A stretch of 64,000 nt of DNA from NCBI RefSeq assembly GCF_039602135.1, contig NZ_CP125942.1:3472001-3536000 (forward strand). Direction: 5' to 3'. Positions 7,999 through 18,363 of the stretch are shown piece by piece. Made by a program: the position numbers and the translations under genes. The stretch is from Glutamicibacter sp. B1. Its GTDB lineage: Bacteria; Actinomycetota; Actinomycetes; Actinomycetales; Micrococcaceae. Under the pieces are notes generated by a model that was given only the letters and a program-made list of their open reading frames with translations, was not told where the DNA came from and made no database searches. Within the stretch, counting starts at the first letter, position 1. Every line of letters begins with the position of its first letter.

Positions 7999-9104
7999 GG
8001 GGTGACCTCACGCAATCTTGCTGCCGTAGCTTCGGCTGGTACGTCATTAATAAAAGCTCCCATCGCCGCCTCAGACCCGGCGAGGAACTTGAGTTTGTCG
8101 GCAGCTCGACGCGGGCTGGTCAGTTGCAGATGCAACCGTGAGGCGGCACGCTCTGGGGCAGCCAGCGGGGCTTGATGCCAGGCGGCGATATAAGGAGTTG
8201 GGGTGTCATAGAGTGCATCAAAACGACGCAAGAGATCTCGATACATGATCGCGAGCTCGTCTTTTTCTTCGTCGTTTAACGCTGCAAAGTCTGGCACGTG
8301 GCGGTGTGGAACCAGGTGGGCTTCCAGCGGCCAGCGCGCTGCATAGGGAACAAAAACAGAGAAGTGTTCACCCTGCACCACCATGCGAGTACCTTCAGCC
8401 TGCTCAAATTCGAGGATGTCTCCGAGCAGCGTACGACCGGTAGCCTCAAGATGTTTGACCGCCTGTTCTGCCATCTTGCGGGCCGTAGGTGTCAGGTACG
8501 GGTAGGCGTAAATCTGACCATGAGGGTGGTGCAAGGTAACACCAATATCCTGCCCGCGGTTCTCAAAAGGGAAGACCTGGGCGATGCCTTCCATCCCCGA
8601 GAGCTCTTGGGTGCGCTGCGCCCACGCTTCAATCACGGTACGGGCACGTTCATCATTCAGTGAAGCAAAAGACCCGTTGTGATCCGGGGTAAAGACCACC
8701 ACTTCACAGCGCCCGTAAGCCGGTACCGGCACCTGATTCTCCGCGCGTTCTGGCACCTGTCCTAGCGCCGGGCCCAGTGAGGGGAATCGGTTTTCAAAGA
8801 CCACCACGTCAAAATCTTCGGCGGGGATTTCGCTTTCACGTGAACCCACACTTGGACACAGCGGGCACTGGTCCTTGGGCGGCAGATAGGTGCGCGATTG
8901 GCGGTGGGCTGCCACAGCCACCCAGTCCCCGGTCAACCGGTCGAAGCGTAGTTCCCCGGGCTCACCGCGTGGATCCAAGGCTCGGGTGTCAACGACCTGT
9001 TCGGGCACGGTCGAAGTAGCGTCAGCGAAGAAGATCGCTTCGCGTCCGTCGGCGAGGTGGTGCACCCGATGGGTGATTTCATGTGCTGCGTTGCCCTGCG
9101 GCAT
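7995..9104 (-). CDS. galT: Galactose-1-phosphate uridylyltransferase
   Basis: This enzyme transfers UMP from UDP-glucose to galactose 1-phosphate in the Leloir pathway. The protein is 369 residues. Zinc-binding cysteines appear in 'QCPLCPS' (C80, C83), and the active-site triplet lies in 'LHHPHGQIYAYP' (residues 191-202), where the second His of HPH carries the uridylyl group. A second His cluster, 'EAHLVPHRHVPDF', follows. It lies between galM and galK; its stop overlaps the galK start. No galE is seen in the window, so UDP-galactose epimerase must be encoded elsewhere. Confidence 0.95.
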   Translation of the reverse strand: MPQGNAAHEITHRVHHLADGREAIFFADATSTVPEQVVDTRALDPRGEPGELRFDRLTGDWVAVAAHRQSRTYLPPKDQCPLCPSVGSRESEIPAEDFDVVVFENRFPSLGPALGQVPERAENQVPVPAYGRCEVVVFTPDHNGSFASLNDERARTVIEAWAQRTQELSGMEGIAQVFPFENRGQDIGVTLHHPHGQIYAYPYLTPTARKMAEQAVKHLEATGRTLLGDILEFEQAEGTRMVVQGEHFSVFVPYAARWPLEAHLVPHRHVPDFAALNDEEKDELAIMYRDLLRRFDALYDTPTPYIAAWHQAPLAAPERAASRLHLQLTSPRRAADKLKFLAGSEAAMGAFINDVPAEATAARLREVTP

Positions 9105-9166
9105 GGCAATGTCTCCAGATACTTCTCAAGTCGGTGGGTTCAAGCAAGTCGGTTCATCCAACGAGC

Positions 9167-10102
9167 CTAGGCCGGGCCGATCAACCAGCCGGCCTGGTGG
9201 ATGGTCGCTGGTTCCAAACGGATCACGTCCTCACCGGAATTAAAGGCCCCCGGCGGGCAGGTCATCGGTTCAATGGCTAGTCCGGTACGGTCCAGTTCAG
9301 GCTCATCACGGTCCGCGGTATGGATCTGTACCCAGGGGCAGGTGTCATCCCAGATGATCTGTGAACCGACCCCGTGCTCATCAGTGAGTACTGCGCGGGT
9401 CAGATGCTGGGCATCAAATTCCAGGGCAGTGTAGGCATGATCAATAAAGGTGGTGCCCAGTTCTCGTGGGGTGCGGAAGTCGAACTCGGTGCCGGCGACT
9501 TCGATGACCTCTTTGGGTAGCAGGCGTTCGCCTTCGGTGAGTTGAATCTTGTGGGCCGGCAGGCTCAACGTCCAGTTGTTCAACTGCTCTCCCGGGGCCA
9601 CCAGGTAAGCGTGCGATCCCCAGCCAAAAGGTGCCGGCGCATCTGCAAGGTTGGTGGCGGTGGCGGTGGTGCGCAAGCCATCGGCTTCTAACCCGTAGCC
9701 AATGACCAGTTGCAGGTGATGGGGGTAGCCTTCGCTCGGGGTGATGGTGGTGCGGAACTCGGCGAATTCAGCACTGTGCTGGTCAACGGTGAACTCCGTG
9801 TCGACCACCAGCCCGTGCAGGGCATGTGAGCGGTCAACCTCGGTGATCGGCAACTGTCGGGCTTCCCCGTCCCAGGTATAGCGGCCATCGGTGATGCGGT
9901 TGGGCCAGGGGGCGAGGATCGCTCCGGAGAAAACCGGGCGGGGGTGCTGGGGGTCAAAGGATCGCACCAGGTCTCGTCCCTGGTATTGGAGGCTGACTAG
10001 GCTCGCGCCGAGGCTAGCGATTTCGGCATTGAAGCCGTGGGCGGTCAGCTTAATGATCTGGCCGTTGACGCTGCCAACCTGTGCTTCGCTCACGCTGGGC
10101 AT
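9167..10102 (-). CDS. galM: Aldose 1-epimerase family protein
   Basis: A 311-residue mutarotase-fold protein that would interconvert the alpha and beta anomers of galactose (or arabinose) so that GalK receives the alpha form. Visible family features are 'GAILAPWPNRI' (substrate-binding Asn-Arg), 'HALHGLV' with the catalytic-region His, and 'PFGWGSHAYL'. It follows the transporter permease by 118 bases, a gap holding a hairpin, and precedes galT by 62 bases. The family also contains hexose-6-phosphate epimerases, but the gal neighbours favour GalM. The acidic C-terminal part 'LAIEPMTCPPGAFNSGED' is typical of actinobacterial members. Confidence 0.88.
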   Translation of the reverse strand: MPSVSEAQVGSVNGQIIKLTAHGFNAEIASLGASLVSLQYQGRDLVRSFDPQHPRPVFSGAILAPWPNRITDGRYTWDGEARQLPITEVDRSHALHGLVVDTEFTVDQHSAEFAEFRTTITPSEGYPHHLQLVIGYGLEADGLRTTATATNLADAPAPFGWGSHAYLVAPGEQLNNWTLSLPAHKIQLTEGERLLPKEVIEVAGTEFDFRTPRELGTTFIDHAYTALEFDAQHLTRAVLTDEHGVGSQIIWDDTCPWVQIHTADRDEPELDRTGLAIEPMTCPPGAFNSGEDVIRLEPATIHQAGWLIGPA

Positions 10103-10160
10103 GATTCCTCTTTCTTAGCTGGTGCGATTCAAAGTGCGAGTTCTTGGGTGTTAGCGCACG

Positions 10161-10196
10161 CTGGGCCCCTCCACACGCCGGTGCAGAAGGGCCCAG
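10161..10196. terminator. Hairpin between permease and galM
   Basis: CTGGGCCC (10161-10168) pairs with GGGCCCAG (10189-10196) across a 20-base loop in the gap between the permease and galM. There is no T run, so it may lower read-through or stabilise the transporter mRNA rather than end transcription fully. Confidence 0.35.
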
Positions 10197-10220
10197 TCGT
10201 ACACTGCGCGGGGCCGCGAC

Positions 10221-11402
10221 TTAGTGAGTAGCGCCTGCGCGACGCTTGTTGTAGATGTCGAAGGCCACGGCCAGCAGCAGCACGATGCCCTTGACGATCT
10301 GCTGGGTGGAAGCACCCACACCCATCAGCTGCATGCCGTTGGACAGCACCGCCATGACCAGGCCACCGACGATCGCGCCGGTCACTCGGCCGACACCACC
10401 GGTAGTGGAAGCGCCACCGATGAAGCAGGCGGCGATCGCGTCCAGCTCGAACATGTTGCCAGCGCCGGGCTGGGCACCATTGGAGCGCGAGGAGAAGACC
10501 ACGCCGGCGATGCCCGAGAGCAGGCCCATGTTGATGAAGATCCACAGGTTGATCTTCTTCACGTTCACGCCCGAGAGCTTGGCGGCCGAAAGGTTGCCGC
10601 CGATGGCGTACACGTGGCGACCAAAGACGGTCTTGGTGGTCAGCACGTTGTAGCCCAGGATCAGCACGGCCAGGATGATCAGGACGATCGGCATGCCACG
10701 GCTGGTGGCGATCTGCCAGAAGAACCAGAGGATGATGATAGCGATCAGCAGGTTCTTGCCTAGGAACATGGCCAGGGATTCAACGCTCTGCCCGTACTTC
10801 ACGCGTCCCTGACGGTTACGCCACTGCGAGTACACCAGACCGACCACAGCGATCACGCCGATGACCAGGGTGAAGGTATCAAAGCCGTATCCGCCCAGCA
10901 GACCGTTGAGGAAGCCACCGGCGATCTGACCATATTCACCCGGGAACGGGGAGAGGGAGACGTTGTTGAGCACTTCGTAGGTCAAACCGCGGAAGAGCAA
11001 CATACCAGCCAGGGTCACGATGAACGCGGGGATGCCCACATAGGCGACCCAGAAGCCCTGCCACAAACCACACAGTGCGCCCACCGCGATACCGGCGAGC
11101 ATACCGACCCACCAGGGCATATCGTTTTTGATGACCAGCACCGCGGATACCGCGCCGGTTAATGCCACGAGGGAACCAACCGAGAGGTCAATGTGCCCGG
11201 CGACAATCACGATGATCATGCCCAGGGCCAGGATCAGCACGTAGGAGTACTGCAGGACGATGTTGGTGATGTTGGTGGGGCTCAACAGCAGCCCGTTGGT
11301 CAGGATGCTGAAGAGTGCCACGATGAGCACAAAGGCAATGTAAATGCCCGAGGTGCGCAAATTCTTGGTGAAGATATCCTTCAACTCGGTGGTGATCGTC
11401 AT
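10221..11402 (-). CDS. mmsB: Monosaccharide ABC transporter permease (GguB/MmsB-like)
   Basis: A 393-residue membrane protein with about 10-12 hydrophobic segments. It belongs to the branched-chain-type permeases of class 2 sugar importers; the signature '[23 protein letters not shown]' near residue 60-80 is the usual substrate-path helix. With the ATPase and binding protein just upstream it forms a complete importer of the ChvE-GguAB / MmsABC group, which takes up arabinose, galactose, xylose and related sugars. The start overlaps the ATPase stop by four bases. The location between araBDA and galMTK suggests that it carries both arabinose and galactose. Confidence 0.92.
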   Translation of the reverse strand: MTITTELKDIFTKNLRTSGIYIAFVLIVALFSILTNGLLLSPTNITNIVLQYSYVLILALGMIIVIVAGHIDLSVGSLVALTGAVSAVLVIKNDMPWWVGMLAGIAVGALCGLWQGFWVAYVGIPAFIVTLAGMLLFRGLTYEVLNNVSLSPFPGEYGQIAGGFLNGLLGGYGFDTFTLVIGVIAVVGLVYSQWRNRQGRVKYGQSVESLAMFLGKNLLIAIIILWFFWQIATSRGMPIVLIILAVLILGYNVLTTKTVFGRHVYAIGGNLSAAKLSGVNVKKINLWIFINMGLLSGIAGVVFSSRSNGAQPGAGNMFELDAIAACFIGGASTTGGVGRVTGAIVGGLVMAVLSNGMQLMGVGASTQQIVKGIVLLLAVAFDIYNKRRAGATH

Positions 11403-12937
11403 CGGGTACTTTCCTTCTCGATGGTCATGAGTTCCATGAGGCGTTCCTGGGTGGCTTCGGTCACCGGCAGTTGGCCGGTCAGCCGGCCATAGGCCAGGGT
11501 GTAGATGCGGTCGCAGATGCCTAGCAGTTCGGGCAGTTCGGAGGAGATCACCAGAACCGCCTTGCCGGCTGCGGCCAGCTCGTTAATGATGGTGTAAATT
11601 TCGTATTTCGCGCCGACGTCGATGCCGCGGGTGGGCTCGTCGAGGATCAGCAGTTCCGGTGCGGTGTGCAACCATTTGCCCAGCACCACTTTCTGCTGGT
11701 TACCGCCGGAGAGGTTGCCGACCTTCGCCATCACATTGGGGGTCTTGATGCGCATGGACTTGCGGTAGTGTTCGGCGATCTGGATTTCGCGGTTGGAGTT
11801 CACGAAGCCGTTGGAGGAGATTTTCCCCAGCCCGGCCGCGGTGGTGTTCACGCGAATATCTTCGATCAGGTTTAGCCCGAACTTCTTGCGGTCCTCGGAG
11901 ACGTAGGCGATGCCGGCTTTAATGGCCTTGCCCACGGTGGAGGTATCAACTTCCTTGCCGCCCATCAGCACGCTGCCGGTGATATTCCGACCGTAGCTGT
12001 GCCCAAAGATGCTCATCGCCAGTTCGGTGCGTCCGGCACCCATGAGTCCTGCGATGCCCACGATTTCTCCGGCGCGCACGGACAGTGAGGCGTGATCCAC
12101 CACGGTGCGGTCCTGCTGGACCGGGTGTTGGACCGACCAGTCGCGCACCTCAAAGACCACGTCCCCGATTTCTGGTTCGCGGTCCGGGTAGCGTGAGGAG
12201 AGTTCGCGCCCTACCATGCCGCGGATGATGCGGTTCTGGTTGGAGGTCGGGTCGGCCATGTCCAGGGCTTCAATGGATTGGCCGTCGCGGATGATGGTGG
12301 TGGTATTGGCGATGTCTTCAATTTCGCCGAGCTTGTGCGAAATGATGATTGAGGTGATGCCTTGGTCGCGTAGTCCGCGCAGCAGGTTGAGCAGGTGCTC
12401 GGAGTCATCGTCGTTCAGCGCAGCGGTCGGCTCATCGAGGATCAGCAGCTTAACGTTTTTGCTCAGGGCCTTGGCGATTTCCACCAGCTGTTGCTTACCC
12501 ACACCCAGCTGTCCCACCTGGGTCACCGGAAGTTCATCCAGACCCACTCGGGCTAGCAGCTGTGCGGCGCGGTGGTTGGTTTCGTTCCAGTCGATGAAAC
12601 CGCCCTTGGAGGTTTCGTTGCCGAGGAAAATGTTTTCGGCCACCGAGAGGTAGGGCACCAGGGCCAGTTCCTGGTGGATGATGACGATGCCTTGGGCTTC
12701 GGAATCCTTGATATTCGAGGCTTTAAGTTCTTGGCCTTCGTAGATGATCTTGCCCTCGTAGCTGCCGTGCGGGTAAACGCCCGAGAGTACCTTCATGAGG
12801 GTGGATTTGCCGGCCCCGTTTTCGCCGCAGATGGCGTGAATTTCGCCCTTGCGAACCGACAGGTTGACGCCGTCGAGCGCCTTGACCCCGGGGAAAGTCT
12901 TGGAGATTTCCTGCATTTGCAGGATGGTGCTGTCCAT
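11399..12937 (-). CDS. mmsA: Monosaccharide ABC transporter ATP-binding protein (GguA/MmsA-like)
   Basis: A double-cassette ATPase of class 2 sugar importers, 512 residues. The N-terminal cassette has Walker A 'GENGAGKST' and Walker B '[12 protein letters not shown]'. The C-terminal cassette has a degenerate Walker A ('[10 protein letters not shown]') but a perfect signature '[15 protein letters not shown]' and Walker B '[14 protein letters not shown]', as is usual for the group. I place the start at the ATG at 12937 because AAGGACG lies just upstream and the protein then begins directly with the cassette; an in-frame upstream start would add 19 atypical residues. It overlaps the permease gene by four bases. 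Confidence 0.93.
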   Translation of the reverse strand: MDSTILQMQEISKTFPGVKALDGVNLSVRKGEIHAICGENGAGKSTLMKVLSGVYPHGSYEGKIIYEGQELKASNIKDSEAQGIVIIHQELALVPYLSVAENIFLGNETSKGGFIDWNETNHRAAQLLARVGLDELPVTQVGQLGVGKQQLVEIAKALSKNVKLLILDEPTAALNDDDSEHLLNLLRGLRDQGITSIIISHKLGEIEDIANTTTIIRDGQSIEALDMADPTSNQNRIIRGMVGRELSSRYPDREPEIGDVVFEVRDWSVQHPVQQDRTVVDHASLSVRAGEIVGIAGLMGAGRTELAMSIFGHSYGRNITGSVLMGGKEVDTSTVGKAIKAGIAYVSEDRKKFGLNLIEDIRVNTTAAGLGKISSNGFVNSNREIQIAEHYRKSMRIKTPNVMAKVGNLSGGNQQKVVLGKWLHTAPELLILDEPTRGIDVGAKYEIYTIINELAAAGKAVLVISSELPELLGICDRIYTLAYGRLTGQLPVTEATQERLMELMTIEKESTR

Positions 12938-12980
12938 AGTGCGCACGTCCTTGCTGTGTGCTGTGAGCACCCTACCCGTT

Positions 12981-13012
12981 GCTGGCCGCAACACCTTGAT
13001 GTTGCGGCCAGC
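12981..13012. terminator. Hairpin after the sugar-binding-protein gene
   Basis: GCTGGCCGCAACA (12981-12993) and its exact complement (13000-13012) form a 13-bp stem with a 6-base loop between the binding-protein and ATPase genes. Such stems often protect or partly terminate the message so that more binding protein is made than ATPase and permease. No T run follows. Confidence 0.55.
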
Positions 13013-13027
13013 GCGGAGTGCGGGAAA

Positions 13028-14197
13028 CTACTTGCTCTGACCGGCCTTTACTTCTTCTGCCGTGTAGTACTCGGAATCAACGAGCAGGGACTTGATGTTG
13101 TCCTTGATCACGATGTCCGAATCCAGCAGGAAGGATGGGACAACCTTCTTGCCGTTGTCGTAGGTTTCGGTGTCATTGGCTTCTGGCTCACCGCCACCGG
13201 CGTAGGCCTTGACAGCGTCGACTGCCTGGGTGGCCAGCTTGCGGGTGTCCTTGAAGATGGTGGAGTACTGAACTCCGTCATCAATCAGCTTCACCGAGGC
13301 GATTTCAGCGTCCTGACCGGTGACTACTGGCAGGCCAGCCTTCATGGTCTTGCCGTAGCCAGCGTTGGACAGTGCGGTGATCACACCGCGGGAGATGCCA
13401 TCAAATGGCGAGAGGATGCCATCGATCTTGGTCTTGCCACCGGCGTAGTGAGCGGTGATCAAGTCCTCCATGCGCGACTGGGCTTCTTCCTGGCTCCAGC
13501 GCAGGGTTGCTGCCTGCTGGATGTCGGTCTGGCCGGACTTCACGACAATGGTCTTGTCATCGAGGTATGGCTGGAGCGTATCCATGGCACCCTTCCAGAA
13601 GAAGTGTGCGTTGTTGTCATCGATGGAACCTGCGAAGAGCTCAACGTTCAGCGGGCCCTTCTTGTCGGTCTTTTTGCCATCGGCATCCAAGAGTCCAAGA
13701 CCGGTCAGCAGCGAGGTAGCCTGCTGTACGCCGACGTTGTAGTTGTCGAAGGTGACGTAGAAGTCAACGTTTTCGGTGCCATTGATCAAACGGTCATAGG
13801 CGATGATCGGGATGTTGGCGTCGGCTGCTGCCTGCAGCTGGGTGGATAGTGCGGTGCCGTCAATCGAGGCAACTACCAAGATGTCATCACCCTTGGTGAT
13901 CATCTGGTCAATCTGCTGCTGCTGGGTAGGGATGTCGTCGTTCGCGAACTGTAGGTCAACGGTGTAGCCAGCTTCTTCGAGCTGCTTCTTGACGGACGCA
14001 CCATCAGCAATCCAGCGTTCGGAAGTTTCGGTAGGCATTGCTACGCCTACCTGGATGTCCTCCGGCGCCTTTGATTCGCCGTCTCCGGCGCCTGCGCCGC
14101 CACCTGCACCACTGCCGCCACAGGCTGCCAGTGCGGTAACCAATGCGAGGGAACCAACGGTCGCTGCAGCCTTGCGGGTCCAGTTATTCCATGCCAT
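13028..14197 (-). CDS. chvE: Sugar-binding lipoprotein (ChvE-like)
   Basis: The extracellular substrate-binding component of the adjacent sugar importer, 389 residues. The signal peptide 'AAATVGSLALVTALAACGG' ends in a lipobox with the acylated Cys at about residue 28, followed by a Gly/Ala linker. The body is a periplasmic-binding-protein type 1 fold ('QVGVAMPTETSERW', 'AYDRLINGTENVDFYVTFDN', 'SPFDGISRGVITAL'), matching multi-sugar binders. I place the start at the ATG at 14197, which has AAGGAGGA in front; a longer frame starts at 14266 but lacks this. A perfect LacI-type palindrome lies 52-71 bases upstream. Confidence 0.92.
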   Translation of the reverse strand: MAWNNWTRKAAATVGSLALVTALAACGGSGAGGGAGAGDGESKAPEDIQVGVAMPTETSERWIADGASVKKQLEEAGYTVDLQFANDDIPTQQQQIDQMITKGDDILVVASIDGTALSTQLQAAADANIPIIAYDRLINGTENVDFYVTFDNYNVGVQQATSLLTGLGLLDADGKKTDKKGPLNVELFAGSIDDNNAHFFWKGAMDTLQPYLDDKTIVVKSGQTDIQQAATLRWSQEEAQSRMEDLITAHYAGGKTKIDGILSPFDGISRGVITALSNAGYGKTMKAGLPVVTGQDAEIASVKLIDDGVQYSTIFKDTRKLATQAVDAVKAYAGGGEPEANDTETYDNGKKVVPSFLLDSDIVIKDNIKSLLVDSEYYTAEEVKAGQSK

Positions 14198-14248
14198 CTT
14201 TTCCTCCTTGAAAATGTGCCACTCTGTGCGAGTGAGACTGGGCTCACA

Positions 14249-14268
14249 CCATGTTAGCGCTAACATGG
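14249..14268. promoter_or_regulatory. LacI-type operator before the sugar transporter
   Basis: CCATGTTAGCGCTAACATGG is a perfect 20-bp palindrome with the central CG typical of LacI-family operators. Its core TGTTAGCGCTAACA is identical to the site before araB (18364-18381). The likely binder is the LacI protein at 18430-19491. Confidence 0.85.
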
Positions 14269-14322
14269 CAGATTAGGCCACCCCTAACTGCAGATAAATT
14301 AAGATTCCTTACTCATTGCGCT

Positions 14323-14349
14323 GGCGGAGCCCAAAATTTGCGCTCCGCC
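14323..14349 (-). terminator. Hairpin downstream of araA
   Basis: GGCGGAGC (14323-14330) pairs with GCTCCGCC (14342-14349) 32 bases after the araA stop. It could end the araBDA message before the transporter promoter. There is no clear T run on the minus strand. Confidence 0.4.
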
Positions 14350-14381
14350 GGAGCAAAAAACCGCGGAAATACGGGGTAGAA

Positions 14382-15893
14382 CTAGAAACCCTGAGCGAGT
14401 CGGTAGTAACTCTGGTTGACGCGAATTTGCTGTGCAAAGTTCCTTCGCGTGGTTTCTTCATCAATGACCAGCAGTTCTGTACCGGCAATTTCAGCAAAAA
14501 TTTCGAAGGCTTCGATACCGGCGGCGGTAGACATCACCGTATGGTGCGCTCCCCCGGCAGCCAGCCACGATTCAGCAGAGATATTGAAGTTTGGTCGCGG
14601 GCTCCACACGGCGCGAGCCACAGGCAGGTGTGGCAGATCCGCCGGTGGGGTCACCACGTCAACCACATTGGCGGTCAGACGGAAGCGCTCACGCATATCG
14701 GCCATGGAAACCACCACGGCACCCTGTGTCGCGTCAGCATTAAAGACCATGCGTACCGGATCTTCACGGTCGCCAATGCCCAGTGGGTGGATTTCCACGC
14801 GTGGCTTGGTGGTGGTCAACGAAGGACAAACCTCCAGCATGTGGGCACCGAGGATCAGCTCACTACCCCCACTCAGGTCATAGGTGTAGTCCTCCATCAA
14901 CGAGGCGCCACCGGGCAGGCCCTGGCCCATCACCTTCGCCGCGCGCACCAGCACGGCGGTCTTCCAGTCACCTTCGGCACCAAAGCCATAACCCTTGCCC
15001 ATCAGGCGCTGCACGGCCAGGCCAGGCAACTGCTTCAGCCCGCCCAGATCCTCAAAGTTGGTCGTGAAGGCCATGGCATTGGCTTCACTGAGGAACGCTT
15101 CCAAGGCGATTTCCTGCCGGGCCGCGTAGCGAAGCGACTCGTGGCGGTCCCCGCCGGCACGCAGCTCTTCGACAACGTCGTAGTCACGTTCGTACTCGGC
15201 GACGAGGGCGTCGATGTCGGTCTCGGCCACAGCTTCCACGGCTTCGACCAGGTCATTAACCGCCCAGGTATTCACCGAAACACCAAAGCGAATCTCGGCT
15301 TCGGTCTTATCCCCCTCAGTGACGGCAACGTTGCGCATATTGTCGCCAAAACGTACCAGGTTCAGGTTCTGCACGGCGTTGTAGCCGGCAGCTCCACGGA
15401 CCCAGGTTCCCACGCGACGGGCCACGACCGGGTTGGACACGTGGCCCACCACGGTGGTTCGAGCCGTCCCCAAACGGGTGGCGAGATAGGCGTATTCGCG
15501 GTCACCGTGCGCGGCCTGATTCAGGTTCATGAAGTCGAAATCGATGGTGTCCCATGGAAGCTCAACATTGGCCTGGGTGTGCAGGTGCAGCAGTGGCTTT
15601 TGTAGGGCCTTGAGACCATTGATCCACATTTTGGCTGGGCTGAAGGTGTGCATCCAGGTGATGACGCCGAGCACCTTGTCATCCGAGTTTGCTTCCAGCA
15701 TTGCCTTGCGGATGGATTCAGAATCTTTGAGCACTGGCTTCCAGATAATCTTGGCTGGAACCTCAGGCGACGCGTCGAGCGTTTGGGCCACCTCAGTGGA
15801 TTGCTGCGCCACTTGGCGCAGGGTTTCCTCGCCGTATAGGTCCTGGCTTCCGGTGAAGAACCAGATTTCTTTGTCGTTATATGCCTTAGCCAT
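14382..15893 (-). CDS. araA: L-arabinose isomerase
   Basis: Converts L-arabinose to L-ribulose with a divalent metal. The 503-residue length is normal. Family landmarks are '[15 protein letters not shown]' at the N-terminus, '[15 protein letters not shown]' (about 82-96) and 'EDYTYDL...[14 protein letters not shown]' with the metal-site Glu and His. I use the ATG at 15893, which begins the conserved N-terminus; the frame is open for 41 further codons upstream but there it overlaps araD. The araD stop is only seven bases upstream. Third gene of the araBDA operon, controlled by the operator at 18364. Confidence 0.97.
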   Translation of the reverse strand: MAKAYNDKEIWFFTGSQDLYGEETLRQVAQQSTEVAQTLDASPEVPAKIIWKPVLKDSESIRKAMLEANSDDKVLGVITWMHTFSPAKMWINGLKALQKPLLHLHTQANVELPWDTIDFDFMNLNQAAHGDREYAYLATRLGTARTTVVGHVSNPVVARRVGTWVRGAAGYNAVQNLNLVRFGDNMRNVAVTEGDKTEAEIRFGVSVNTWAVNDLVEAVEAVAETDIDALVAEYERDYDVVEELRAGGDRHESLRYAARQEIALEAFLSEANAMAFTTNFEDLGGLKQLPGLAVQRLMGKGYGFGAEGDWKTAVLVRAAKVMGQGLPGGASLMEDYTYDLSGGSELILGAHMLEVCPSLTTTKPRVEIHPLGIGDREDPVRMVFNADATQGAVVVSMADMRERFRLTANVVDVVTPPADLPHLPVARAVWSPRPNFNISAESWLAAGGAHHTVMSTAAGIEAFEIFAEIAGTELLVIDEETTRRNFAQQIRVNQSYYRLAQGF

Positions 15894-15900
15894 GATGTCC

Positions 15901-16617
15901 TTACTGTCCGTATACGTTCTGGTAGCGCTCGTAGAGCGAGTCAATTTTTGCGGGGTCAATCGGCTGTGGATCCCCGAGCTGCTGTGCAATATGCACGGTG
16001 CGGGCCACTTCCTCACACATCACGGCAGCTTTGACGGCCGCTCGTGCGTCCTTGCCAATGGTGAAAGGACCGTGATTGGCCATGAGCACCGCGGGGCTGC
16101 GTGATTCGCTTAATGTCGAGACAATGCCGCGGCCAATGGAGTCATCACCGATGATGGCAAAAGGACCAATGGGGATGGGACCACCAAATTCATCGGCCAT
16201 CATGGTCAGTACGCAAGGAATGTCTTCTCCACGAGCGGCCCAGGCGGTCGCATAGGTGGAGTGCGTGTGCACCACACCGCCAACTTCTGGCATGTGCTCG
16301 TAGGTGTAGGCGTGAGCGGCAGTATCCGAGGAAGGCGAATGCTCGCCTTCCAGAAGTTGACCATCCAGGGTGCACACCACCATGGATTCAGGAGTCAGAT
16401 CATCATACGAAACTCCCGATGGCTTGATCACAAAAAGATCTTCGCTGCCGTCGGCAATTTCCGGGTGGCGCACCCGCTGGGAGACGTTGCCCGCCGTCCA
16501 GACCACCAGTTCATAACGGGGAAGCTCCGCATGCAGGTCAGCAACGACCTGGCGGACCCGCTGAACTTCTTCACGCATGGAGAGCGGATAGCTCTGCAAG
16601 GTTCGTTGTTGATTCAT
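15901..16617 (-). CDS. araD: L-ribulose-5-phosphate 4-epimerase
   Basis: Converts L-ribulose 5-phosphate to D-xylulose 5-phosphate, delivering arabinose carbon to the pentose phosphate pathway. The protein has 238 residues and the class II aldolase/epimerase fold: phosphate and substrate contacts in 'WTAGNVSQR' and '[10 protein letters not shown]', zinc ligands in '[13 protein letters not shown]', and '[10 protein letters not shown]'. The ATG at 16617 gives the standard N-terminus; an upstream extension of 52 codons overlaps the end of araB and is not credible. It lies 34 bases after araB and seven before araA. Confidence 0.96.
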   Translation of the reverse strand: MNQQRTLQSYPLSMREEVQRVRQVVADLHAELPRYELVVWTAGNVSQRVRHPEIADGSEDLFVIKPSGVSYDDLTPESMVVCTLDGQLLEGEHSPSSDTAAHAYTYEHMPEVGGVVHTHSTYATAWAARGEDIPCVLTMMADEFGGPIPIGPFAIIGDDSIGRGIVSTLSESRSPAVLMANHGPFTIGKDARAAVKAAVMCEEVARTVHIAQQLGDPQPIDPAKIDSLYERYQNVYGQ

Positions 16618-16651
16618 GGGTTTCTCTTTTCGTTCAAAACTTTTCTTGTGC

Positions 16652-18265
16652 CTAGATGGCAGTGATGGCAGTGCGCTGAATGGCCAAACCGGCCTCGTAC
16701 TTTTGCAGGTAGGCCTCAAATCCCGCACGGTCTTCTTCCACCGGGTCAGCATGATGTAACTGGGCCTGGGCAAAGACCTCAGAATTCAAGAATTCGGGCA
16801 AAGAATCTTGTAATCCATCAAGGACCCGACGTCGGTACGCGGCGAGCACGGCGATACCCCATGCGCCGCCGTGACCGGCACTTTCGCCCACAAGAACCGG
16901 TGTGTTGATCGCGGCAGCCAGCAGTCGCTGGGCCGCACCAGCGGTACGGAAGATGCCACCGTGGGCAAACATCTGCTTCACCTCCACTCCCTCTTGGGCC
17001 AGCACCCGCAACCCCAGACTCAGGGTGGCAAACATGGCGTAGACCTGAGCGCGCATGAGGTTATGCAGGTTCAAGGTGGAATCGGGAGTGCGCAGTATTG
17101 CCGGGCGTCCTTCAGCCAAATCAACGACTGGTTCACCGGAAAGATTGTTGTAGGCCAGCAGTCCTGCCCCATCTGCCGCACCTTCCAAGGCAGCCCGAAG
17201 CAAGGTCTCAAAGATGGTGTTTTCATCGGCTTCACTGCCCAATGCTTGGGCGAACTGACCGAAGACCTGGGCCCAGGCCGCAAATTCGCTGGCACCGTTA
17301 TTGCAGTGAACCATCGCCACCGGATGTCCGTCAGGGGTGGTGACCACGTCAATTTCGTGGTGCACTTCTTGCAGCGGCTGATCAAGAACCACCATGGCAA
17401 AGATTGAAGTTCCCGCGGAAATGTTGCCAGTGCGCTGAGCCACCGAATTGGTGGCCACCATGCCGGTGCCGGCATCACCTTCCGGTGGGCACAAGGGGCT
17501 ACCGGCATTCAGCTGACCACTGGGATCAAGCAGTAATGCTCCAGCCTCACTGAGCGTTCCGGCATCGGCACCTGCCGGCACCGAGGCAGGCAACAACTTG
17601 GCCAGTTTGGTGGTGGCACCATGTTGCGCGGCCAGCGTATCAAAGGCGGAGAGCATCTGTGCGTCGTAGCTGCCAGTGGCCGGGTCGATAGGGAACATCC
17701 CCGCGGCATCACCCACGCCGAGCACAAATTCTCCAGTGAGTAATTCATGGACAAATCCGGCCAGCGTGTTCAGGCGAGCAACCTGTGACACGTGCTCTTC
17801 ACGATTCTGGAGAGCTTGGAAGTAGTGGGCTACGGACCAGCGTTGTGGAATGTTGAAGTTCAACTCTTTACTGAGCTGGGCTGCAGCGTCGGCGGTCGAG
17901 GTATTGCGCCAGGTTCGGAAGGGAACCAACAGCTCGCCCTCGGCGTCGAAGGCCAAGTAACCGTGCATCATCGCGGAAATACCAATCGCCCCGAAGTTCG
18001 TTGGGCGCACCCCGTGACGTTCCTGGGCATTGGCCAATACCTGGGCCGTGCAGTCCTGCAGGCCACTGATGATCGCTTCGCGGGAGTAGGTCCAGTTCTT
18101 GTCCTGGTATTGGTTCTCCCAAGCGTGGCTTCCGCTGGCCAATTGCTGGTGGTCAGGTCCGATCAGGCTGGCTTTGATATTTGTTGAGCCGAACTCGATA
18201 CCCAGCACTGCCTGACCGTTGTCAATGATCTCGTGGGCGGTAGACCCGTTGAGCTGTGTTGCCAT
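16652..18265 (-). CDS. araB: Ribulokinase (FGGY family)
   Basis: An FGGY carbohydrate kinase of 537 residues, first gene of the araBDA operon, phosphorylating L-ribulose. The N-terminal phosphate loop appears as 'VLGIEFGSTNIKASLIG'; the later 'GTGMVATNSVAQRTGNISAGTSIFAM' and 'MFAHGGIFRTAGAAQRLLA' are typical FGGY nucleotide-binding motifs. The branch resembles the actinobacterial/clostridial ribulokinase-like kinases rather than E. coli AraB, but the araD-araA neighbours settle the substrate. The start is the ATG at 18265, with GGAG upstream. The LacI operator lies about 100 bases further upstream. Confidence 0.92.
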   Translation of the reverse strand: MATQLNGSTAHEIIDNGQAVLGIEFGSTNIKASLIGPDHQQLASGSHAWENQYQDKNWTYSREAIISGLQDCTAQVLANAQERHGVRPTNFGAIGISAMMHGYLAFDAEGELLVPFRTWRNTSTADAAAQLSKELNFNIPQRWSVAHYFQALQNREEHVSQVARLNTLAGFVHELLTGEFVLGVGDAAGMFPIDPATGSYDAQMLSAFDTLAAQHGATTKLAKLLPASVPAGADAGTLSEAGALLLDPSGQLNAGSPLCPPEGDAGTGMVATNSVAQRTGNISAGTSIFAMVVLDQPLQEVHHEIDVVTTPDGHPVAMVHCNNGASEFAAWAQVFGQFAQALGSEADENTIFETLLRAALEGAADGAGLLAYNNLSGEPVVDLAEGRPAILRTPDSTLNLHNLMRAQVYAMFATLSLGLRVLAQEGVEVKQMFAHGGIFRTAGAAQRLLAAAINTPVLVGESAGHGGAWGIAVLAAYRRRVLDGLQDSLPEFLNSEVFAQAQLHHADPVEEDRAGFEAYLQKYEAGLAIQRTAITAI

Positions 18266-18363
18266 GAATTCTCCGTTCGCACAGCTCAATGAGCAGCGCC
18301 ATCGCCATCGTTACCTGCTTGCGTGCTTGGGAAAACACGTGAAGCAGAACAAAACCTCGATGC

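Noticed and set aside
10129..10545. Minus-strand open frame overlapping the permease end
   Set aside because: Arg/His/Gly-rich translation in another frame of the permease gene; no family match.
12572..13849. Long plus-strand open frame opposite the sugar ABC genes
   Set aside because: It is the antisense of the ATPase and binding-protein genes, whose domains are unmistakable; the translation has no family features.
14316..15605. Plus-strand open frame of about 430 codons
   Set aside because: Mirror of araA; high GC at third positions keeps the antisense frame open.
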